From NCBI RefSeq assembly GCF_005502885.1, contig NZ_SCMR01000001.1, forward strand, positions 248,001-312,000: a stretch of 64,000 bases of DNA. The letters are read 5' to 3'. Shown here in pieces: positions 58,615-64,000 of this stretch (positions are counted from its first letter, which is position 1; every line of letters begins with the position of its first letter). Made by a program: the position numbers and the translations under genes. The DNA comes from Microbacterium sp. 2FI (GTDB taxonomy: Bacteria > Actinomycetota > Actinomycetes > Actinomycetales > Microbacteriaceae). Below the pieces are notes generated by a model, which was not told the origin of the DNA, searched no databases, and saw nothing but the letters and a program-made list of their open reading frames with translations.

Positions 58615-59415
58615 GTGGCATCGGTTCTCAACATCTCGGCGTATCTGTTCACGCGGATCGACGATGCCTCGACCCTGCGCCCCGTTCTGCGCGAACGCGC
58701 GGTGGCCGCGGGCCTCAAGGGCACGATCCTCCTCGCCGAGGAAGGCATCAACCTGTTCCTCGCGGGCGACGCCGATGCCGTCCACGGCTTCGTCGACGAC
58801 CTGCGCCGTGATCCCCGGTTCGCAGGCCTCACGCCGAAGGAGAGCTGGTCGGCCGAGCAGCCGTTCGGCAAGATGCTCGTGAAGGTCAAGCGCGAGATCA
58901 TCCGCATGGGCCATCCGACGATCCGTCCCGACGCCGGCCGCGCACCGGCCGTCGCTCCGGCGACGCTGCGTCGATGGCTCGACCAGGGTCGCGACGACGA
59001 GGGACGCGAGGTCGTGCTGATCGACACGCGCAACGCGTTCGAGGTCGACTACGGCTCGTTCGACGGGGCGCTCGACTGGCGGATCGAGCGGTTCACCCAA
59101 TTCCCGGTTGCCGCAGCCGCACACCGCGCCGACCTCGCGGGCAAGACGGTGGTCAGCTACTGCACGGGCGGCATCCGCTGCGAGAAGGCCGCGATCCACC
59201 TGCGTGAGCAGGGGATCGACGCCTTCCAGCTCGACGGCGGGATCCTCGGCTACTTCGAGCAGGTCGGCGGCGAGCACTGGAGCGGCGCATGCTTCGTCTT
59301 CGACGAGCGCGAGGCGCTGCATCCGGATCTCGCGCCGGTCGCCGCTCAGGAGTCTTCGCCCGGCGGCAGTGCCGCGAGCATCGACTCCATGTCGAGCGAC
59401 AGATCGATCAGCTGA
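58615..59415 (+). CDS. trhO: tRNA uridine(34) hydroxylase, rhodanese-type
   Basis: 266-residue TrhO (YceA) protein, which hydroxylates uridine 34 in tRNAs with the help of a rhodanese domain. N-terminal acylphosphatase-like part: YLFTRIDDASTLRPVLRERA and GTILLAEEGINLFLAG. The rhodanese part includes DTRNAFEVDYGSFDGAL near residue 138 and the Cys loop VVSYCTGGIRCEKAA near 180. The GTG lies 6 nt after TACGCT (58603-58608). The last 70 bp overlap the convergent LON-domain gene, giving a Ser-rich tail (SSPGGSAASIDSMSSDRSIS). Confidence 0.9.
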   Translation: MASVLNISAYLFTRIDDASTLRPVLRERAVAAGLKGTILLAEEGINLFLAGDADAVHGFVDDLRRDPRFAGLTPKESWSAEQPFGKMLVKVKREIIRMGHPTIRPDAGRAPAVAPATLRRWLDQGRDDEGREVVLIDTRNAFEVDYGSFDGALDWRIERFTQFPVAAAAHRADLAGKTVVSYCTGGIRCEKAAIHLREQGIDAFQLDGGILGYFEQVGGEHWSGACFVFDEREALHPDLAPVAAQESSPGGSAASIDSMSSDRSIS

Positions 59416-59969
59416 CGCAGCAGCCCGCCGAGGGTCGTCTCGCGCAAGAGCGAGAACCGGTCGAACTCGCCGAGCGGCGCCATCGCCGCGAGCTGCCACG
59501 TCGACTCGACGGGGTCGTCCGAGATCTCGGTGCCGGCATCCCATTGCACCTCGCCGAACTCGGCAGCTCGTGCGAGCACGCGCCGCACGATCCGCTCGGC
59601 CTCGCCGAGCAGCGGCGCGAGCGCCTCGTCCCACTCGAGCGTCGGAAGTGCCGACACCTCGGCACGCGGGTGCGGGTCGTCGTCGAGCCAGCGGTCGACC
59701 GTGATCCGATCACCGCCGACGGCCACGAGGATGAGGTCTTCGGCGGCGGCCCGCACCTTCACCAGGCGCGCCATCGTCCCCACACTGTTGCGCTGCTCGC
59801 CGCCGCCCGCCTCGGGTCCGCGCTCGATGAGGACGACGCCGAACTGCGGGTCCTCCTCGTCGAGCAGGTGCCCGAGCATCGTCAGATAGCGGGGCTCGAA
59901 GATGCGAAGGACGAGCGGCGTGTGCGGAAACAGCACCGCTCCGAGCGGGAACATCGCCGTGGCGCTCAT
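59346..59969 (-). CDS. LON substrate-binding-domain protein
   Basis: 207 residues consisting of the N-terminal LON domain only (MFPLGAVLFPHTPLVLRIFEPRYLTML at residues 6-32, GTMARLVKVR near 66). No ATPase or protease domain follows, so it is not the Lon protease; its role is unknown though widespread. It overlaps trhO by 70 bp tail to tail. Confidence 0.87.
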   Translation of the reverse strand: MSATAMFPLGAVLFPHTPLVLRIFEPRYLTMLGHLLDEEDPQFGVVLIERGPEAGGGEQRNSVGTMARLVKVRAAAEDLILVAVGGDRITVDRWLDDDPHPRAEVSALPTLEWDEALAPLLGEAERIVRRVLARAAEFGEVQWDAGTEISDDPVESTWQLAAMAPLGEFDRFSLLRETTLGGLLRQLIDLSLDMESMLAALPPGEDS

Positions 59970-60021
59970 GCATCCCAGTCAATCAAGCCCCGGGGGTCTG
60001 TGGGCCGCTTACGCTGAAACC

Positions 60022-60519
60022 ATGGCTCATCCCACCCCCGATCCCATTGCCCCCGGCCAGGAGTCGGTGTGGGACTACCCGCGTCCGCCCCGCGTCGAGC
60101 GGGTGGCCCGGCGCGTCCGCATCGTGCTGGGCGGCGAGGTGATCGTCGACACGGATGACGTCGTGCGCGTGCTCGAGACGAGTCACCCGCCGGTGTACTA
60201 CCTGCCGATCTCGGCTTTCGCCGAGGGTTCGCTGACGGATGCCGCGGGCTCTTCGTTCTGCGAGTTCAAGGGCGGTGCCCGCTACCTCGACGTGCACGGC
60301 GGGGGCCAGGCGCGCCCGCGCACCGCGTGGAACTACCCCGACCCGTCTCCGGGCTTCGAGGTGCTGGCCGATCGCGTCGCGGTGTACCCCGCTCCGATGG
60401 ACGCCTGCACGATCGACGGTGTCGAGGTCACGCCGCAGCCGGGCACCTTCTACGGCGGGTGGGTCACGCCCGACATCGCCGGCCCCTTCAAGGGTGCCCC
60501 GGGTTCGATGGGCTGGTGA
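60022..60519 (+). CDS. DUF427 protein
   Basis: 165-residue DUF427 protein, a small beta-rich cytoplasmic fold. Recognisable from VWDYPRPPRVERVARRVRIVLGG, ETSHPPVYYLPISA and AWNYPDPSPGFEVLADRVAVYP, the duplicated core of the family. TACGCT (60010-60015) is 6 nt before the ATG (leaderless). Function not established. Confidence 0.9.
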   Translation: MAHPTPDPIAPGQESVWDYPRPPRVERVARRVRIVLGGEVIVDTDDVVRVLETSHPPVYYLPISAFAEGSLTDAAGSSFCEFKGGARYLDVHGGGQARPRTAWNYPDPSPGFEVLADRVAVYPAPMDACTIDGVEVTPQPGTFYGGWVTPDIAGPFKGAPGSMGW

Positions 60520-60555
60520 CGTTCCGACACCCGGGCGTGCGCGCAGCGCCGTGGG

Positions 60556-62067
60556 TCAGCTCTCGCCGCCGAGTTCTCCGCTGAGCCGGCCGTGGAACGC
60601 CGTGGTGGCAGCGTTCATGCCCTGGAGTTCGACGACCGTGCCGCGTCGCTCGTATTTGGTGACGATCGCATCCAGCGCGGCGACGGTCGAGGCGTCCCAC
60701 ACGTGCGATCGCGACATGTCGATGACGACCCGCCTCGGGTCGGTCGCATAGTCGAACTGGGTCGTCAGATCGTTGCTCGAGGCGAAGAACAGTTCGCCGT
60801 CGACCCGATAGCGGGCGACATCGCCGTCGACGGTTCGCGTCACGGTCGTGAAGTGGGCCACGCGCCGTGCGAACAGCACCACCGCCGCCAGCACGCCCGC
60901 GATCACGCCGATCGCGAGGTTGTGGGTCCATACCGTCAAGGCGACGGTGACCACCATGACGACCGTCTCGCTGATCGGCATGCGCCTCAGCGTCGACGGG
61001 CGGATGCTGTGCCAGTCGAACGTCGAGACCGAGACGACGATCATGACGGCTACGAGCGCGGCCATGGGGATGATCGCGACGACGTCGCCGAGCACGACGA
61101 CGAGCACGAGCACGAAGACGCCCGCCATGAACGTCGAGATGCGCGTACGCGCACCCGACGCCTTGACGCCGATCATCGTCTGCCCGATCATGGCGCACCC
61201 GCCGGTGCCGCCGAAGAACGCCGACGCGAGGTTGGCGACGCCGAGCCCCCACGCCTCGCGGGTCTTGCGCGAATGGGTGTCGGTGATGTCGTCGACGAGC
61301 TTGGCGGTCATGAGGGATTCGAGCAGCCCCACCAGGGCCACCGCGAAGGCGTAGGGCGCGATGATCTGAAGCGTCTCCCACGTGAGCGGCACGTTCGGGA
61401 TCAGAAGTTCCGGCAGGCTCGTCGGCAGCTCTCCCTGGTCGCCCACATTCGGCACCGAGATGCCGAAAACCGCCACGACCACCGTCAGCAGCACGACGGA
61501 GACGAGCGGGGCGGGCACGGCGCGAGTGAGCCGGGGCCAGAGGTACAGGATGCCGATCCCCGCGATCACGAGCACGTACACCGCCCACGGGACGTCGATC
61601 AGCTGTGGCACCTGCGAGACGAAGATGAGGATCGCCAGCGCGTTGACGAAGCCCACCATGACGCCGCGGGGGATGAACCGCATGAGCTTCGCGACGCCCA
61701 GCACGGCGAGCAGGATCTGCATGATGCCCGCGAGTACGACGGTCGCGATGAAGTAGTCCATGCCGTACTCGCGTGCGACGGGAGCGATCACGAGGGCCAC
61801 GGCGCCGGCCGCTGCGGTGATCATGGCGGGTCGGCCGCCCGTGAAGGCGATGACGACGGCCAGCACGAACGACGAGAACAGGCCGACGCGCGGGTCGACC
61901 CCCGCCACGACCGAGAACGCGATCGCCTCGGGGATGAGCGCGATCGCGACGACGAGCCCGGCCAGCACCTCGCGCGTGAGGAGGCGGGGGCTCCGCAGCG
62001 CCTGCAGCACCGTCGGCTCGATGCGATATCGGTCGGCACGGTCGGGTGCGGGGGCGATGGCGGACAT
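60556..62067 (-). CDS. SulP-family anion transporter with STAS domain
   Basis: 503-residue SLC26/SulP transporter: about 12-14 helices (residues 30-390) with VAGVDPRVGLFSSFVLAVV and GGTGGCAMIGQTMIGVKASG, then a cytoplasmic STAS domain (405-495) with VVIDMSRSHVWDASTVAALD. Members carry sulfate, bicarbonate or other anions. CAGGAG stands 5 nt before the ATG. A 14-bp palindrome CGCGACCGGTCGCG (62094-62107) lies in the upstream region. Substrate unknown. Confidence 0.9.
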   Translation of the reverse strand: MSAIAPAPDRADRYRIEPTVLQALRSPRLLTREVLAGLVVAIALIPEAIAFSVVAGVDPRVGLFSSFVLAVVIAFTGGRPAMITAAAGAVALVIAPVAREYGMDYFIATVVLAGIMQILLAVLGVAKLMRFIPRGVMVGFVNALAILIFVSQVPQLIDVPWAVYVLVIAGIGILYLWPRLTRAVPAPLVSVVLLTVVVAVFGISVPNVGDQGELPTSLPELLIPNVPLTWETLQIIAPYAFAVALVGLLESLMTAKLVDDITDTHSRKTREAWGLGVANLASAFFGGTGGCAMIGQTMIGVKASGARTRISTFMAGVFVLVLVVVLGDVVAIIPMAALVAVMIVVSVSTFDWHSIRPSTLRRMPISETVVMVVTVALTVWTHNLAIGVIAGVLAAVVLFARRVAHFTTVTRTVDGDVARYRVDGELFFASSNDLTTQFDYATDPRRVVIDMSRSHVWDASTVAALDAIVTKYERRGTVVELQGMNAATTAFHGRLSGELGGES

Positions 62068-62189
62068 CGGCGCTCCTGTTCGCTGCGGGATGCCGCGACC
62101 GGTCGCGACCGTGGAACTCTACCCGCCGCCCGTGCGCGCACTCAGGCGTCTAGGGTCGAATCCGTCAGCCGCCCGATCTGAGGAGCCCC

Positions 62190-62801
62190 GTGAAGACCGA
62201 CCTCAAGACAGAGATCGCGTCGTATCGCGCTCGCCAGGGCGTGTTCGAGGTCGTCGATGTGCCGCCGCTGCGCTACCTGATGATCGACGGCCACGGCGAT
62301 CCCAACGGCCCGGTGTACGCCGACGCGATCTCGACGCTGTTCCCCGTCGCCTACAAGCTCAAGTTCGCGAGCCGCAACGAGTTGGACCGCGACTACGTGG
62401 TCATGCCTCTCGAGGCGCTGTGGTGGTCCGACGACATGGCGAGCTTCACGAGCGTCCGCGACAAGTCCCAGTGGGACTGGACGGCGATGATCCTCACGCC
62501 CGACTGGATCACGGACGACCAGTTCGCTCGCGCGCGGAAGGCGGCGGCCGGAGCGCCCGCGATCGATCGTCTGCGCCTCGAGACGCTCAGCGAGGGTCGT
62601 TGCGTGCAGATTCTGCACCTCGGTCCGTTCGACGAGGAGGGGCCCGTCCTCGACCGGATGCACCACGAGTTCATCCCCGGCGCCGGGCTGCAGATGACCG
62701 GCAGGCACCACGAGATCTACCTCAGCGACATCCGGCGCACCGAGCCGTCGAAGCTGCGCACGATCCTGCGTCAGCCGGTCGGCCCGCCCGCCGACGCGTA
62801 A
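62190..62801 (+). CDS. GyrI-like small-molecule-binding protein
   Basis: 203-residue protein of the GyrI-like (SHS2-fold) type: KTEIASYRARQGVFEVVDVPPLRYLMIDGHGDPNG at its start, VYADAISTLFPVAYKLKF, and GRCVQILHLGPFDEEGPVL near residue 140. The family binds drugs or other small molecules and may sequester or hydrolyse them. GAGGAG precedes the GTG by about 4 nt. Its end overlaps the convergent GGCT gene by 31 bp. Confidence 0.87.
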   Translation: MKTDLKTEIASYRARQGVFEVVDVPPLRYLMIDGHGDPNGPVYADAISTLFPVAYKLKFASRNELDRDYVVMPLEALWWSDDMASFTSVRDKSQWDWTAMILTPDWITDDQFARARKAAAGAPAIDRLRLETLSEGRCVQILHLGPFDEEGPVLDRMHHEFIPGAGLQMTGRHHEIYLSDIRRTEPSKLRTILRQPVGPPADA

Positions 62802-63172
62802 TCGCCTCCGGCGATCTCGGGTCCGCACTCGTCGTCACGGCTCCACACCAGCACGAGCGCCTCGACCTCTCCGGCGTCGGTGGACACCGGCAGCCAGCGG
62901 GCGTCGTAGCCGTAGCGCAGCTCCTCGTCGACGATGACCCGGTTCACCGCGTCGCCGGGAACCAGCGACAGCAGGTCGCCGTGCACGACGCCGAGCTCGT
63001 CATCGGCGAGGACGAGCAGCGGCCACTCCATGCCGACGTGCCAGTGCAGCCGACCTCGCACCGTCGCGGTCGTCGAGTCGACGACGTGTGCGCTGATCGC
63101 GCTCCACAGAGCCATGCCGGGGCGCAGGCTCCCATAGACGAACAGCGGAACGGTCGAGTGCGGGAATGTCAC
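62771..63172 (-). CDS. Gamma-glutamylcyclotransferase-family protein
   Basis: 133 residues with the GGCT/AIG2-like substrate loop LFVYGSLRPGM at residues 9-19 and a DELGVVHGDLLSLVPGD segment near 57. Such proteins cleave gamma-glutamyl amino acids to 5-oxoproline, although activity of small bacterial members is seldom tested. I chose the GTG at 63172, 7 nt after TACCGT (63185-63180); a GTG at 63181 overlaps that box. Confidence 0.85.
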   Translation of the reverse strand: MTFPHSTVPLFVYGSLRPGMALWSAISAHVVDSTTATVRGRLHWHVGMEWPLLVLADDELGVVHGDLLSLVPGDAVNRVIVDEELRYGYDARWLPVSTDAGEVEALVLVWSRDDECGPEIAGGDYASAGGPTG

Positions 63173-63196
63173 GCTGACCACGGTAGTGAAGGTCGC

Positions 63197-64000
63197 TCAC
63201 CACCCGCTCCGCGTCGGGGTGTGGTCGTCCCTCGCCTCGTCGGGCATCTGCATCTCGGCGCGGACGCCGAGCAGCCGGATCGCGCGATCGGGCTCGATGC
63301 GGTCGACGAGCGCCAGGATCTCGGCTGACACCGTGTCGCGGTCGTACGTCGTCTCGATCTTGTGCACGAGGGTCTTGGTGATGAACGGCGCGTAGCGCAC
63401 CTTCAGGCCCACGCCGATGACGGGCCGGCCCTCGGCAGCGACGGCTTCGAGCACCTGGGCGATCAGCTCGCGGGCGGCGCGCTCGATGTCAGCGCGGTCG
63501 GTGAGATCCTGCTGGAACGTCGTCTCGCGGCCGTGGCCGCGGGCGACCCACGGTGTGTCGTCGACAGTCGCCGAGCCGTCGCCTCGGCCGAGCTGCCGGT
63601 ACCACGGACCCATCTTCGGGCCGAACTCGGCGGCGAGGGCGTCGGGATCGGCTGCGGCCAGTTCGGCGACCGTGCGGATGCCGTGCCCGGCCAGCCGCTT
63701 CGAGATCTTCGACCCGACGCCCCACAGCGCCTGGGTCGGCCGTGCACCCATCACCTCGATCCAGTTCTCGGCCGTGAGGCGGAAGCGGCCCTGAGGCTTG
63801 CCGAAATCGGTCGCGTTCTTGGCGCGGACGAGCGTGTCGCCGATGCCGACACTGCAGTGCAGTCGGGTGCGCTCGAGCACGGCCGCCTGGATCGAGCGCG
63901 CGTACGCCTCGGGATCCTCGGTCGTGATGCCCACGAACGCCTCGTCCCATCCGAGCACCTGCACCACCGCGCCGGGCTGCGCGCGCAGGGTGGCCATGAC
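63197..64000 (-). CDS. dinB: DNA polymerase IV (5' end beyond window)
   Basis: C-terminal 268 residues of a Y-family translesion polymerase. The palm motif appears as VLGWDEAFVGI (acidic pair D-E), followed by LHCSVGIGDTLVRAKNATDFGKP, the HhH region GVGSKISKRLAGHGIRTVAELA, and the little-finger domain starting near RETTFQQDLTD. Normal Pol IV has SxDEAY or SVDEAF, so Gly-Trp before the acidic pair marks the actinobacterial subtype. The stop is at 63197; the missing start lies beyond position 64000. Confidence 0.9.
   Translation of the reverse strand, partial: VMATLRAQPGAVVQVLGWDEAFVGITTEDPEAYARSIQAAVLERTRLHCSVGIGDTLVRAKNATDFGKPQGRFRLTAENWIEVMGARPTQALWGVGSKISKRLAGHGIRTVAELAAADPDALAAEFGPKMGPWYRQLGRGDGSATVDDTPWVARGHGRETTFQQDLTDRADIERAARELIAQVLEAVAAEGRPVIGVGLKVRYAPFITKTLVHKIETTYDRDTVSAEILALVDRIEPDRAIRLLGVRAEMQMPDEARDDHTPTRSGW

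Noticed and set aside
59346..59969. Lon protease
   Set aside because: Only the N-terminal LON domain is present; no Walker motifs or Ser-Lys protease domain.
60592..62181. 529-codon open frame on the plus strand
   Set aside because: Antisense to the SulP transporter; composition (His/Asp/Arg-rich) is typical of a shadow frame.

Overview
The window is high-GC, gene-dense DNA of a Microbacteriaceae-type actinobacterium, most like Microbacterium. This rests on the GC-rich codon use, the frequent GTG starts and the many start codons 6-7 nt after a TANNNT -10 box (probable leaderless mRNAs). It also rests on characteristic families: DUF305/DUF3105, DUF427, DUF6457, deazaflavin-dependent nitroreductases, MoeZ-like MoeB-rhodanese and cydABDC. 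The window looks chromosomal (rplJ-rplL). I see no prophage, insertion sequence, CRISPR array, tRNA or rRNA.

Layout. 1-4.6 kb: a LysE-type exporter divergent from its ArgP/LysG-like regulator, a quinone oxidoreductase, and a MarR-MFS drug efflux operon with three identical-architecture operators. 4.7-8 kb: a YqaJ-type nuclease, an AbiEi-like gene flanked on both sides by copies of a palindromic repeat, then the L10 leader with rplJ-rplL. 8-19.5 kb: two CUT1 sugar ABC importers, neither with its own ATPase. The first travels with an unusual LacI-PmoA fusion and a Gfo/Idh/MocA dehydrogenase. The second is alpha-glucoside (AglEFG)-like and divergent from a LacI repressor. 19.5-29.9 kb: a CtpE-like P-type ATPase, DUF305 and DUF3105 membrane proteins, a Bcr/CflA efflux pump, two tandem deazaflavin enzymes, a PAP2 phosphatase, a HerA-like ATPase and a degenerate DUF305 protein.

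29.9-53 kb is a molybdenum and respiration island. It holds a formate dehydrogenase-like FdhF/YdeP molybdoenzyme, mog-moaE, a convergent moaD-DUF6457-mobA-moaC-moeA-moeB operon, an HTH-TOBE molybdate-type regulator with modABC, cytochrome bd (cydABDC), moaA and fdhD. Together these import molybdate, build the cofactor, sulfurate it (FdhD) and insert it into the formate dehydrogenase-like enzyme, while cytochrome bd provides a high-affinity terminal oxidase. A SufR-like Fe-S regulator sits beside fdhD. 53.7-64 kb is mixed housekeeping: AAA+ ATPase, NYN nuclease, P450, TrhO, LON-domain protein, SulP transporter, GyrI-like protein, GGCT and the truncated dinB.

The least explained signal is a set of long palindromic elements with differing arms. 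Five lie between genes (5423-5501, 6636-6714, 33359-33446, 48263-48327, 58491-58578). Two more lie in frame inside protein linkers, in the HerA-like ATPase (27419-27486) and the molybdoenzyme (31681-31752). Three of the intergenic ones share the core CGGCGTGTC. A second unusual signal is a 12-codon, apparently leaderless ORF whose stop overlaps the moaA start.
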